DNA of 64,000 nucleotides, from NCBI GenBank assembly GCA_017163975.1, contig JAFFSR010000220.1:13224001-13288000 (forward strand), written 5' to 3'. The notes below the pieces were generated by a model. It was not told the DNA's origin. It ran no database searches and was given only the letters and a program-made list of their open reading frames with translations. Within the stretch, counting starts at the first letter, position 1. Each line of letters starts with the position of its first letter. Made by a program: the position numbers and the translations under genes. Of this stretch, positions 26,841 to 40,200 are shown in pieces. The DNA comes from Anastatus disparis. Lineage: Eukaryota > Arthropoda > Insecta > Hymenoptera > Eupelmidae.

Positions 26841-28559
26841 AAAATTTTAATTTTTTTTCTCTTGTTCTATACTGCTGCAGTGAAAATTTTAAGCGAACTG
26901 GAAAATTAAATAGGTTATAATTTGGCATAGTTACAGAACTTGCTGAGTTTTATTAACTAAGAAGAATAGCTTACTAAGTTTTCTAGATGTTTAATTTTCC
27001 AGTTGGCTTGACTTTATTACTTTAGTTTTAGAACAAACTAGTTCATATTTCTCTTTTTTTTACATTGGTATTACGAAAATTTGGAAAATTTTCATCGGTT
27101 ACATATTAGCACGAAGTTTATATATAAATCATCTAAAAACGAACCGAAAATCTTTTATTCCCTTAAACATCCACGAACTAGTTCGAATTTATTCAAACAC
27201 GCTTCGGAATTTTTGATTTCACGTTGAAATAAAAAAAAAGGAGAGAAACGAGCCAACGTATTGACGATAATTTTGTTTATGCTTGACGTATTTAAATTCA
27301 ATACAATAAACATCAGCTCTGCCATTATCCGAAAATCATTTGGTAATCGCCGCTGCGCTTGTATGAATAAACAGGATTAACTCTTTTATGCAATCGTCGA
27401 TACAAACGCGATATACCTTGGGTTTTACTACGGATTCGTGTGTGCATTGTACAATTAAAACTTTGCACGTGCTAAATTTAAACTTGATACTTTTTTTCTT
27501 TTAGTACGAATGTTCAATCAAGGTATATTCAGATGAATATGAAAATTATTTTAAAGATTGATTAAAATTTTAAAGATTTTTTATATAAAAAAAATCATTT
27601 AATTTATAAGTAGAGCTTTTGGATCTTGGATTTTTCTTAAACTTTGAGATATTTTTCTCACATAAAATTATGAAAAAAGCTTCGCCCGTTCAATCCAACA
27701 TGGAATTTTTTTTAAATTATGAATAATTTTGACTGGATTCTAAAGCTTTTTGAAAAAATTTGCATCCTCTTCAAAGTCTTACATTTATTAAACCAATAAC
27801 CCTATAAGATTTCCGCTAGAAATTTATTTAAATTGAAATCAAAACCATTTAATTAAAATGAAAGTTTGCTCGAAAAAGTTCAATTTGTTTAAAAGTTATG
27901 AAGGAATGAAAGTTAAAATGATATTAAGAGGAATATGCCGCTTTTATTTTCTATCTTTAATTTCCAAAAAAAGTGAATTAGAATTTTACAAAAGATTAAA
28001 TTTTTCGTGAAAATTACGACGGCCGCTACTACAATCGCGTGATATCGTATACATTTAGGTTGTTTTATAGACAGGTGTTTTAGGCATTATTGCTGACATA
28101 TAGACAATATAAAGAACCGATCCAATGATGTTTAGGGCAACAACATCAATTTTTACCGTACTTTTCTGTAAAATTTTTAAAACTTTCTCCATGTACTTAT
28201 AAATAAATATTGTTTTAAATCCTTCTGCTTATATTTATCTTCAATTAAAATTTTAATGCAAATAAATAAAAAACTAAATAAAGTTTTTTAAATCACGAAA
28301 TATTAAGTTATGTTACAGCTGTCAGCATCTTAAAAAAGAAAGGAACCCAAAAATGCGAGCCTTAAAAGATAAAAATCAGTTAAGCTGATTTGAAATTATA
28401 AATATATGTACACCTACAGATATCTTCTTAAAATAACATCATACTTAAGTGACTACTATCTCAAAATACATTACTATGACGTCATTGAAAAAACCAATTC
28501 CAACAAGAAATAGTACATAAAAAATTACACTTTTTCTAGAGCAAATACAGAGCATCAAG
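26841..28559. other. Non-coding DNA with a mixed-composition segment at 27.24-27.48 kb
   Basis: No gene is seen. The segment 27240-27480 has few simple repeats. It contains words resembling homeodomain sites (AGGATTAA near 27372, TTTTATG near 27385), and a CACGTG E-box near 27465. Such words occur often by chance in AT-rich DNA, so an enhancer is only a possibility. The rest is A/T-rich. Confidence 0.5.
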
Positions 28560-29040
28560 CAAACAATATAATAGAAAAAAAAATCGTGTAAACTTGTATA
28601 CACCTTCATTTATTTCAAGAAAAAAGCATCATTTAAAAGTACAACTGTACGCTAAAAAGAAATGAGCGAAAAAAAGAAAAAAAATTAAGAAAAGAATAAA
28701 TGCAAGAAGGTATATAAAAGAAAAAAAAGAGCATAAGAAATGAAAGAAAAGAAGACACCACACGCAAAAGAAAAAAAAAACGGACGTCACGCGTCAGCTG
28801 TCTGTAATAATGGCAAAGTCGGCGCGACTTGCTCGCTCTCTCTCTCTCTCATGTACGTACGGATTTTCATGATCAAGGTTTACACCGTAGCGCTATATAG
28901 CATCCAAGCATTGTGTAATTGTCGTGAAGAGTAGAAAAGTTCGTGTATTATTATCGATGATCGTTATTATAATGATAAGATCGTGTTAGGGGTTAAGGTT
29001 ATATATAGATTATCTTTATTTGCATGTATCTAATGTTTGT
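28560..29040. other. Strand-composition switch patch at 28.8 kb
   Basis: Row 28501-28560 has C11 and G7; row 28981-29040 has G13 and C4. A-rich purine blocks fill 28570-28790 on the left, a CT run lies at about 28836-28849, and TATATAG words are at about 28898 and 29002. The 64-codon frame at 28740-28934 is partly poly-Lys and not convincing. Confidence 0.45.
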
Positions 29041-30099
29041 TTAGCTATGGAATTGTTCAAGAATTTATTGAAATTATTTTAGTTTTTGTTATTTTTAATG
29101 TTTAAGTGAGTGAAATAGGAAGGAAATAAACGAGTACTAAGGTGAATTTTCTTTATTTTAAGAAGAAGAAATAGAAGGAAAAATTTTTTTAATTAAAAAA
29201 GTTCTCGAGCTAAAAGTTTATTTAATTGTCTGGAAAATTTATAAAGAGTTTCAAAAGAATGTATATAACTCAAACATGACGAATATTGTTTTTCATTTTT
29301 CAACAAACAACCAGTTGCGCGCGATAATAATTTTCATTGTACAAGAGAAGAAAATAAAATTTTAAAAACACGTTAAAGTTTTGGAAAGAAATATAATTTA
29401 TAAATTATCATAAAACATGGTTCTATAATATAAACTTAACTTACGAATTATTTCGTATACTTAAAAAAATTGCCAAATTGTTTAAAGTTCAGTAAAAATT
29501 TTAAAAAGTCAATCACCTGCAACGATGATTCATTTAACGATTAAAATGTCGAAAACAAAAATTTATTTGTAAATAAACAATTTAATTTCAAATATTTTGA
29601 CTGTACAACTTACTTCTTATTACGTGTTATTCGAGAAATATTTTGAAAATGTCCTTGAGATATTACTGTTGATAATTTAATTGAATAATATTTTGATACG
29701 ATCGGTTCTTATTTTAAAATTTGTAGAATGCAATATCTAGAATTCAATTGAATTATAAGTCATAAAATATGCTTTAAAGTTATTACAACATTTAGCTTTT
29801 TATTATTTATAATATAAGTAATGTATTCGTTTAATGATTTAATCTATACTTTCTATGTAAAACATAATTTTAACGTAAAATATTCGTTTCAATATATAAA
29901 ATAAATGTTGATAAAAATTATTTTATTAAAAAATTTTATGCAATTGAAATTTACGTAACATTATTATTGAAAAATTCGACCATGCTTAAATAAGTACCTT
30001 AGTATCAATAGATTTAATCGAAAATTTTCTGCCCTATTCGTTTTTCACTTGCAATATAAAAATAAAAAACAAAATTAACATAAAAGAAAAAAAAAAGAA
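29041..30099. other. AT-rich non-coding DNA
   Basis: Nothing gene-like and no repeat above noise is seen. Confidence 0.7.
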
Positions 30100-30600
30100 A
30101 TAATCAAGTCCTCTAAAAAGCATAAAAAATCATTTCTGGTACTTCGCTTCCCCATTCCAAATTAAAAACGATCCCGCTACATGAGGACGTAATTAAAATT
30201 AATCGAGATAATAACATTATAAAGCGTACAAACATGTAAACAACACCGAGTATAAGAAAAATGAATGAAAGAAAAGAAAAAAGAAAAGAAACGTTCTTCT
30301 CCGGAAAGCAATGAAATTTTTGCAAACGGACACTTTTATAACAATGCTTTTCTCTCGGTAACATGAATATATATGTACCGTAAGAAGATTTCGAACTGAG
30401 TGGTACGTTTTATATATTTCCACGGCTTGTCTTATTTTCTTTTTTTCTCTCCTTTTCTTTCTTTAGTTCTTTTTTTTCCTTTTCTCTCATTCAGACATTC
30501 CGAGCGCTTGTCCGAAAAATGAGATGGGAAAAAATGAAATGGCATGCGAGAGTGGAAAAGACAAAAGATTCACTCATTTAATATGAAACATCGTATATAA
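30100..30600. other. Strand-composition switch patch at 30.3 kb
   Basis: Row 30121-30180 has C18 and G5; row 30541-30600 has G12 and C8. An A-rich purine block (30082-30102) lies left and a long pyrimidine block (30428-30490) right. Two overlapping minus-strand frames at 30113-30423 are Phe-rich translations of the purine block. Confidence 0.45.
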
Positions 30601-31079
30601 CGTTCGTAATGTTTTAAGTTAATTAAATTTTTAAGTGCTTCCTTGATGCGTCGCGCGATCTGGCTTTTGATAAATTTTTAATTATTTCATTACTTTTGCA
30701 TATGATTATGAAAGTTTTTTCAAAACTGTTTGTATTTCTGTTGTTTCGTTTGCTTTTGCATTTATTTTTGTAATAATTACAAGCAAACATTCGATCAAAC
30801 ATTGCTCATGATAACAATTAAAACGAATGCGATTATTTGTTTTAGATTTGTACAAATATTGGATATTAATTAATGTACGAAAAACAAATATATCGATGCG
30901 CAAATTGAAATTTTCCACATTGAATATATTTGTACTTTTTTTCAACTTGATCATAACTGATTTGTAATGAAAATACTGTTCGAAAAGAACATAAAAGCTC
31001 TCAAAGTATAAATAATTTACCAAAATGTCGTAACTAGAAATCATGCAAATACTTCAACTAAGAACGATTGTAACCATCA

Positions 31080-31680
31080 ATTTCTTCTCAATTCTACCTC
31101 ATTATTCTTCTTTGAGAAACTTCTTTTTTTTTTTTATTCTTCCACAAACACAACGTGATGCTACGATTTTTATTTCTCTCGAACTGTTGTCTTACGAAAG
31201 AATCACAAAGAGAGAGAGAAGGAAAAAAAAATAAAAGAAGAAGAAGTATATATATAGCGTTGAAAGATCCGGCACTTAATTGAAAATCACGCTCCTTTAC
31301 CCTGGAGGCTACCGCATCGCAATTATACACGGACCGAGAGCGTTCTTTTCTCGTTCGCGCGCCGCGCGTATATATATACACGATTCTCCAACACACTTGC
31401 ACACAAAACTGAATTTAACCTTTTCTTCGTTACTTATTATTCCTTTTTTTTTAAATCCTATTCCAATGAGACCCTGACTGGATGTTTTCTTTAAACTTTA
31501 GTTTTTTCTTTATTGTTGTTATTATTATTTGTACGTGGACAAAGACTGTGTAAACAATTGCGATCGAGGAAATGATAATGCAACGAGAAAACTTATTGCT
31601 TTCATTAAACTGATGTTACTTGTGGACGTGATGGACTAATGTTGATCAGAGTATTTCTTTAGAAACTGAGGTGAATACTG
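31080..31680. other. Strand-composition switch patch at 31.4 kb
   Basis: Row 31081-31140 has C12 and G2; row 31621-31680 has G17 and C6. The core at 31270-31390 is GC- and CpG-rich, including GCGCGCCGCGCG near 31357-31368, and runs directly into TATATATATACA at about 31369-31380. A 102-codon minus-strand frame (31094-31402) and two plus-strand frames cross it. The minus frame has a leucine/phenylalanine run resembling a signal segment, but that run is simply the purine tract at 31208-31242, so I do not call a gene. Confidence 0.5.
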
Positions 31681-33419
31681 TATATGTAGCTTTTCGAGTG
31701 CTTTATTTCGAAGAGGACTTAGTTTTTGGTTTGGAAATTGATACATTTTTTTGAAGTTAATGGTTTTGAGGAGAAAGTAAAAGTAAAGGTAGTTATTAAG
31801 AAATTATTCGTTTGCCGAATGAAAATTTCATGATGGATTTCGTAAATTCAGAGCAGGAATGTTTAAGAAAAATTTCAATTATTTACATTAAAATTTCTGA
31901 AAAATTGATCATGAATCACAATACATTCTCATTGAAATTCATAATCTCTCTACAAAACAAATATATTCATACAACATTATCTTTACCATGTTGCTGGGTA
32001 AATTCCGCTAAAATTCCTAAACGATTTAATAGCTTAATACACCAGATACAATCTCATTCTTCGAGTCTTTGCTTTTTTTGTTTCTCTAATTCAATTATTA
32101 ATAAACCTGAATTGCTTCTCTGTTTTTTACTTCCGGTATACGTTCCATCAATCTAAGGATCATCGAACCCGAGACGAACAAAACATTCTGTTAAAGACGA
32201 TGTTAAACATCAATATTGTATCAAGGTTATTATTTAGAAATTAATATCTGGAAACATTCAATTAGCTTTTTATTTTCAGTTTCGAGCTTCTAATGATCGT
32301 TTGGATGTTAATTGTAAATATCATTTACGAATTATGAATTGAACTTATAATGTTTAAAAAATATTAATATACATCCTAATCAAACTTTATACAAAGAGAA
32401 AATATGCTTGTTAATTTTTCCGATTAACTCAATGCGAAACCTTCGCTCGTGATTTCACGAGGTCACTTTGGTTATACGGACGTGTGTTGCAATGAACAAA
32501 TTGCACGAGCGTTAAAATTTGCAAATAAAAAAAAAGCGCGAAGGAGAAGAAGAAGAGAACCGCCCTGATTGTTAATCGCGTTCTGGAATCAAAACCATCA
32601 ATGTTTTTTCAAAATTTGTCGAATTTGTATATGTTACTTTGACGTTTTGAAAGTAAGGGTGTCAGGGACGAGTTTTAACAGAAACGCATATGTACGTGAA
32701 CTCGATGATGAATCTTCCTCTGTTTTTAGTATTTACGTGCAATCGTGGATAGAAAGGCAAAGATCGACTTACATTTGATGAATCACTAAGTTTTTTTCAT
32801 TCATTTTCAATGAAATTTTTTATGCAGTTTAAGATTTTTAAACAATTGGCCAATGCCATGACTAATTTTTTTTTTAAATCTGCATTGTACAATTAATATT
32901 CTCTATTTTTGATAAAATTTTTTCAATTTAAAAACTTACTATAATTATATTAGGATTATCATGATGGAGTTTGAATAAATTACGAAGAAAAAGTTTTTCA
33001 TGACCTTAATAAGATTAAAACTTTTATTGGCAGAATTTTAGATTATTCTGATTGAAATGTGATAATGAGTTTTACCAGTTATTTTACATCCATTGTTATT
33101 TAAAAAAAAAAGAATGAAAAAATTTTTTTTATACTATATACACAAAACTGAGATTTGTTCAATTCTATTAAAATTTTATTAACTTTTTTAAATTACCCAA
33201 TCTGGTACCTTAAAATTCTAATTAATATTTTCATCATTAAGTAATTAGAGCTATAATGTTCAATGGTCGTCGAGAAAATTGAATTTTTATCTAGATATCA
33301 GCTCGATACTTTTCAAACAAAGAAAAAAACTTATATCCGTAAAAGAAAATAAAATATCAAAAGATGATTCAGATATATTCCTCGTAGCAGTATAAACAAA
33401 GCTGCAATTACAATACATT
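31681..33419. other. Non-coding DNA, mixed composition at 32.4-32.8 kb
   Basis: No gene is seen. A 16 bp perfect dyad, CTCGTGATTTCACGAG, lies at 32446-32461, followed at once by GGTCAC, so that GAGGTCA resembles a nuclear-receptor half-site. A 114-codon frame (31812-32156) and a 69-codon frame (32569-32778) have mixed composition but no recognisable domain and no splice context that I trust. Confidence 0.5.
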
Positions 33420-34440
33420 AGGTACGTAACTTAAAAGAGACTAAATCATTCCAACGTCACTCGAGCAAACTATCGTACATATATAAAAACGTAATTGTAA
33501 GAAAATACAAGTTTATACGTATACAACTTTATACATCTTCAATTTCACGTTTCAATATATGGTGCACATATATATTTTACTGGAAAACTGCAATATACAG
33601 AACTCGAATATAGACGTACATATATATGTGTGAGCTCTCGGTGGAAAACAGGATCGACCAGAAGAGCTCAAAGTTGTTTAAGTTTAAAGTATGTACCCAG
33701 CACAAAAGCCGCTCATAATATTGTCATAACGTTGCACCTGTGCTTCTATACCAACCCATTTAAAGTCCGACTTTAAAATAATATATATAGATAAACTTTA
33801 AAGGCTAGAAAACATATATACAAAGTGGAGTATATACGACCTGATCTTTTCAGATCTTAACCTCCATTAACCTGGAATCCTCCAATAGGGTATATACACA
33901 CACCTAACTATCAATACACAACTTGCTGCTGCTGACGCTCTGTATATATATACTTGATCTACTGGTTAGCTAAGCTGGGAAAACGACTCGTCGACTGGCA
34001 GTTGCCTTTTATTTAGCTTCTTTTTTTTCTCATTTTATTTTATTTAACTTCTTTCTTGTTCTTTTTTTTTTTACCTTGTTTCTCTCTCTTTTTTTTTACT
34101 CCTTTCAAGTGCACGCGCGGCGTCTATTGTATGTCTGTCGCTCTCTTGGGTGCAAGTTTATAAATAGGTTCAGCACGCGCGCTAAGATATATAAGCCGAG
34201 AGAGATGTGTGTGACACGAATTGTGTGTTGTGTGTGTGTGTATATATATATATAAAGTAATGAAACACTGATTTCTTCATATAGCTACACTGTAAAGGTA
34301 TTATTTGGAAGAGATCTTTTGTTTTCGCTGGGAAGATTTATTGCCAATCGGTTTTATAGTAAAAATAAAAGACACTCGACAAGGAAGTCGAGAGTGTAGT
34401 AACCTTGTGTAAATGTTTTTTAATAAAATATCTTAAAGGA
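33420..34440. other. Strand-composition switch patch at 34 kb, with TATA-like motif
   Basis: Row 33421-33480 has C14 and G9; row 34381-34440 has G13 and C4. The core has many TATATA words, a pyrimidine block at 34020-34105, CpG-rich DNA near 34113-34121 and 34174-34180, TATAAATAG at 34159-34167 and a GT/TA tract at 34220-34255. The TATA word is a fair core-promoter match, but no initiator 25-35 bases downstream stands out. Confidence 0.5.
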
Positions 34441-36599
34441 TGTTTCGTTTGGAAAATTACGTTCAACAAGCAGTGTCAAAGAAATCGAAGTGTAAGCTTT
34501 TGAAGAATTTTTCAAAAAATGTAATTTTTAACATTGAAATATTCATATTGGGTAATACCATAAGATAAAGTTATCTAAAGGTGTGGATAACTAATACAAG
34601 CAATTAATTATTCCTGCACCTAAAAGTATCTTAAAAACGTATAAACGTACCATATTTTTTCAAAAAAAAAACCTTTTTTTTTAATCAGCAGACTATAAAA
34701 TTCTCTTACACCTTTTAGTTAACACGTGCAATTTAAACTTGTTGATACCGTTGTTGTATTAAATTAAACTAATCAAGATATTTCGTTACACGCAAATAAA
34801 TAATTCTCAATTACAGGGAAAGCACAATCTACATTACTAATATTATCTAAATTTGGGAGCATTAAATTTGGTGTGAGTTGTGCAAGTATTTGGAATTTAA
34901 CGGATAAAGCGTTGCGTAACGTTAAATGGTTCAGTTTGAAATTACGTGTAACTTGAAAAAGATATTCGTTTTCGAAGATAATGCTTTTACTTTCGATAAT
35001 TCGGTTCGTTTTTTTATAATTTGATCTAAAAATAGTAATCGTAATACATTTTATCTTTTGCTGATTTCTTTCGTTATACTTAATACTCTTTGCTGTTAAA
35101 ATGAAATCGATTGTATTAGTTACAAGAAAAATAGAAAGTAATGAAATCAATCGTAGTCAGTTAAATTTTCATTGCTTTCTATATCTAAATTATACTGTTT
35201 AGAGTATTTATAACGAATTTTACAAGTATTCGAAATTATCAATCGTGTTGAACAAAGAATTTCTTCAATTATAATGTAGAGATTTTAAATAGTTCATCAA
35301 AATAATGAAATTATTTTGAAAATTTTATGAAAAAATGTATTTATTTTCAATAAAACAAAGAAATGATTTCTTCTTTGAATATTCAAAGACAATAACATTG
35401 TAGTTATAAATGCACTTGCTAGTTAGATCTATCCTCCAATAATTACGAGCATTTTTAATATCTCAACAACTGAATGTTTAATAAACAAAGTAAATTTAAA
35501 AATAGTTAATTTAGTTGAAACTTTAAACATTTTTCAAACATTTGTAATTTTTATGTTATAATAGCTTTCGCAGAACATGAAATAAGATATCTTGAAATTT
35601 TTCAGATCTGTTAATAGTCGTTGATCTATATAAAATTTTTATGTTTATATAATATAAACAAGAAAACGATTTTTATCGTCTTATAATCTATAAGATAATA
35701 AAAAATAATCATCAATATCATATTACACTAGATATTGATGATTATTTTTTAGTTATCCAAAGAAAATTTTTCATTTAAATTTCAGTAAGGTCCTAAGTAC
35801 CAAATTAGAGTTTTCATATATTTTGCAGTAGTAGCCTGCATATTTATAATTAACTTAAAAAAAGTCTAAAGCTTACATCTTAAACTGTGAAAGAGAAGGA
35901 GCACCAAGTACACAGAATGAAGAGATTTATTAAAAATTTAATTAATTAAAAATTTAGTTAACATGCGTTTTAATTATATAAAATAAAAATTTGTATAATA
36001 TTTAAAACCGTGAAAAATTTTTTGGATTGTTAAAAGATAATTAACATTTAAGATACTTGAGTTCCCCGTTGATGTTCATTGCGATATGATAGTTAAGCTC
36101 AAATTGAAAAAAAAAATTAGATTAGATTAAACAAACTTAAGCTTTAATTTAATTACAGTTTTATTTTTATTTTTATTAGAAATAGCATATTTCTAATTAT
36201 CAATAATAATAAAACTCTAAAAGACGTTTGAAAGTATTCATAATGATTTATCATAAATCGTATTTTTTCATAACTAATTTTGAACTATTATAAAAATTAA
36301 TATCTCAAAAACCCGTTGGAAAAGTAATAATTCAGCCAGTCTACTTTATTTTCTCAAATAATAATATTTTTCATTTAACCTATATAAAAACTTTTAAAAA
36401 TTGAATTATAATTCATAGATAAATAGAATCTTCTAACAATACAGCTTTTATCATTTAGTATTAAAATTATGCTTAATTTAAACTTATATTATAGCGAAAG
36501 TAACTCAACGTTGTGTAGAAGAATAATTTTTCTTCAAACACCAAACAAAACAACTAGACAAGATTATTTTTCCATTCCGATATAAATAAATCGTCCTAA
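34441..36599. other. AT-rich non-coding DNA
   Basis: Contains the 125-codon minus-strand frame at 34773-35150 discussed in the findings, and the hairpin at 35700-35750. No gene can be supported. Confidence 0.6.
35700..35750. repeat. Perfect 20 bp hairpin
   Basis: Arms 35700-35719 and 35731-35750 are exact reverse complements, with an 11-base loop at 35720-35730. Imperfect pairing continues a few bases further out (GATAAT on the left, ATTATC-like on the right). The stem is A/T-rich. It could be a small foldback, a transposon remnant or, less likely, a small-RNA precursor; the stem is shorter and more perfect than usual for an animal microRNA. Confidence 0.85.
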
Positions 36600-37260
36600 T
36601 CAAAGACAATGTACCGGTAAAGTTACACTCTCATCCACATTGTACATATACCTTCATCCTATTCTTCTATTACGTAAAAAATAATAGCCATAATATTAAT
36701 CTATCGATAAAATAAAACGATTTTAAAGCAACATCAACATCATTATTAAAAGCCTTTGAAAAGAAAAGCTTATAATAAACCATCCCTCTTTCCGTTTTTT
36801 TTTTCTATCTTTTAAAATTAATGTCTGGCGTTAAGCTTAGCCTTATTAAGAACTCCTGGGCAATTAACAAGCTCGTTTTCTCTCTCGGTCTTCTTCCTAC
36901 GTATATATAGAGCCAATTTTCGCTTGGAAAATCGCAACGTCAACTTGCTTATCGGGTTATCGGGCGCCTTCTCTCTCTCAATGTATATATATATATATAT
37001 ATATTTTTGTTTCTTAAGCAAGTCTTATACTCTTGAGTTCTTAGTTTCATTATCGCTACTTAGACTTTCATCTCCGTGGCAACATTATAAAGCTTAGTGT
37101 ACAAGGAAGATTCCTTCTCTCTCTCTCTCTCTCTCGTGAGAGAGTAAAAGAGAACGATGTTATACTTGCTTCGATTACAATTTCTCTCGAAGAATATATA
37201 TGTATATTTCCTTTACCAGTTTGTTAAAGATGAGCATAAGAAAACGATGAACTGATGCTG
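36600..37260. other. Strand-composition switch patch at 36.9 kb
   Basis: Row 36601-36660 has C17 and G6; row 37201-37260 has G12 and C8. The centre has GTATATATAG at about 36901-36910, a (TA)n run at 36983-37005, and a CT run at about 37116-37134 running into GTGAGAGAG, itself a local C-to-G switch. No gene is seen. Confidence 0.5.
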
Positions 37261-40200
37261 ATTATTATAATTATGCCAGGGGAAAAGCTTTTATTTACAT
37301 TAGAAGAATTAACTTGTTTTTAAAAGACTTATTTTCTTAAGTTTATTTTTCATTCCTTACTTTTTGTTTTAGAATTTGATCGTTTAATTAATTATGATGT
37401 AATAATTGAAATTTTTTTATAAATAAGTATAATTATTATTCCAAATGAAAAAAAAAATTTGTTCCACATGAAAATAAATATTGTCTACGTAAAATCATAT
37501 TGCAAATTAAAACCTTTTTTTATTCAATTAAATAAAGTTCCCAAAAAGTAGATATCATACGAATGAAATTTACGTGATTGAAAAAAATAATAAAAAAAAA
37601 TTCAAAACAATGATTAAAATTTTGTAATATTCAAGTAAATCATGACTTGTTGCTTAATCGCTATAATAGGTCACGGTATGCCTAATTAGATAAGAAGCTA
37701 ATATGTGATTAAAACAGGAAATTGATTGACTCATGAATTTTTTTTTTTTTCTTTTTTTTTGAGTTCAAGTATCAAACCATTCATAAGATTTTACCATTGA
37801 ACAGTCAGTGTATTTACTTTCATCGGTATTGAATATGAAAATTACGTTTTACAAACTTGAATGATGATACGCTAGTCGAGATAAGATTTTTTTCTTGTAT
37901 TTCAATTTGTTTCCTGTTTTATAATCGATTTTTATTTAGATTTTTTTTTCTTGTGAACAGAAAAAGAGGATTGATTCGATGCGCTTGAAACGTAACGATT
38001 AAAGATTATTGGAAAACATTACTTTTGATTTATACGATGTCCTCTTTGATCAGAATTATATGAAGATGATTTTTTATTTAAATGAATATTCAATTTTTAT
38101 GAAGAACGTTGTATATTTTAACAACCTAACAATCTTAATTATGTTAACGTACGTTTAAATTTTTTTTTTTAAATTCTACAATAATTTTATAACTTCAATT
38201 TATAAGACATCATAAATATAGGAAACATCGAAGTTTCATAAAATTAAATCTTAAAACCATAAGTTAAATCTATCGGGCCTTGACCGATTTTACATATAAT
38301 AAATAGGTAAGATAATTCGTGGATAACTATAAAAAAAATTTTCATATTTCAAAATCTTACATCTTTCCTTTTCTTTTCTTCTTCTTGTAATACCAACTTT
38401 ATCTCCAGACTTTAAACTTAAAAAACTTTGTTCGCAGCAGCAGCATCCAATCCGTTTAGTAAACACGAATTAACCGACTCTGTGTCAACACGAGTTAATT
38501 GTAATGTTGGCTTAAGCATTACAACATATTTAACATATAATTTTAACGAGTTAAGCGTGTACCGTTAAGCGCGTACCCTAAATTTCTTAATTTTTTTTTT
38601 TGTATTTATTTTTCTTACTCTCGTGATAAATAATTTGAACGAAAATTAAAAACAATTGAGAGCTCAAAAGCGAGATATATTCCGTTAAGCCATTTTGACA
38701 ATTAAGTTATTAAATTATCCACGCGTTCTTATATGTGTATACAAGACTTTTTTCTCTCTTTTTTTTTAAATTTTAGCGAACCGCCATTAAGGATTTAAAA
38801 ATAAGGAACAATCATTTTTTTTCCGGTTCTAATTTTAACGGTACACACATCAAGGCTTGTTACACGCAAATGAATCAAGATGCGTACATGTATAATACGT
38901 TTAATGTCTTCGAGTTATTTTAAAGCTATCAGAGCGAAGAATAAGATTTTATATATATGATTGGGTTATTATATGAATGAAAAAATAAAAATAAATTTTT
39001 AATATATTTAATGCAAGCGAAACGGTTGATGGCTATATTAAATCCCTTTGAAAATAATGTCAAGTGGGTACATAACGAAAATTGTTACATAAATGAGGAA
39101 AAATTATTATCTTTTTGGTGAAGCAAAAAAAGGTATACTGTTATTTTATTCAATGTTTATTCTATAAAAATAAAGAAACGACGATAAATATGGTATATCA
39201 AGCATGGTAATTGAAGAAATTTCAATTATCTGTTTGGACATTCGAGTTTAAAATTTTTTTTATTGTATAATACTTGTAATCAGATTCGTTATTTTTTATT
39301 CACGTTTATGAAATTACAAAATGTAACGAAAAAAAATGTTTTACATTTGGTTAAATAGAAATAATAAAAAATTCAATTATCTTAAAAATTTATTTAAAAA
39401 TTATTCGAATTAAACGCGAAATTTTTCCACTTCAATTCAAAAAGCTCGCACACATAAAAACATGAATATCTCGAGCAGGAAATCTTGCATTGTTTATTTC
39501 CGAAATAATACAGCCTTGAACTTTTAACTGCACGTACATGACTTCTCCATATGAACTTCACAAAAACATACATTCAACGTATTATCAAAGCAAATTCAAT
39601 GAAAAGAAGCAAAAAAAAAACTTTGTGCAAAGTTAAAAGATTGAAGAAAAATGTAAGCAAAATCATCCGTTATTTTTTCATTGTTAAAAAAAAAGAAGGA
39701 ACGTATAATCATCCGTTATTTTTTCTGCAAATAAAAGGATACACAAAGATCCATTAAACAATTGTATTGAAACGTAAACTTTGCGCGCATGGAAAACTCT
39801 TTTTGGGTACACAAACTATCTTCCGCTCTCCCGTGGAGAGGAACTGTGCGTACTTTTTATTTTTCAAATTTACTTGATTAATCGTCGGAAAATAATCGTC
39901 TTAGTATACGCTGAACCTTGAAGGCGAGATAAATAAAATAATAAATATGGGGAAGAGATTAAATTTGTATCGAAACAAAGTTTTACGCATTAGTGTATTA
40001 TTGGGTTCGATTTTAGAGTGAGATTATAATCTGCGGTAAAATGTTTCTACGATCTTATTTACGTATCTTTTATAAACAAGAAAAATTTTATCATAAATTT
40101 CATAATGTAAAATAATAAAAAAATTTTTTTCTTTATATGAATAAATATTTAAATTTAACATGTAAAATACATGAATATTTAAAGTTGCGTTAATCAGCAG

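Noticed and set aside
27360..27400. Homeodomain-like words suggesting an enhancer
   Set aside because: Such 6-8 bp words are expected by chance in AT-rich DNA; kept only as a remark in the block entry.
31094..31402. 102-codon minus-strand frame with a hydrophobic run
   Set aside because: The hydrophobic run is the complement of a purine tract, frames on the other strand overlap it, and no domain is seen.
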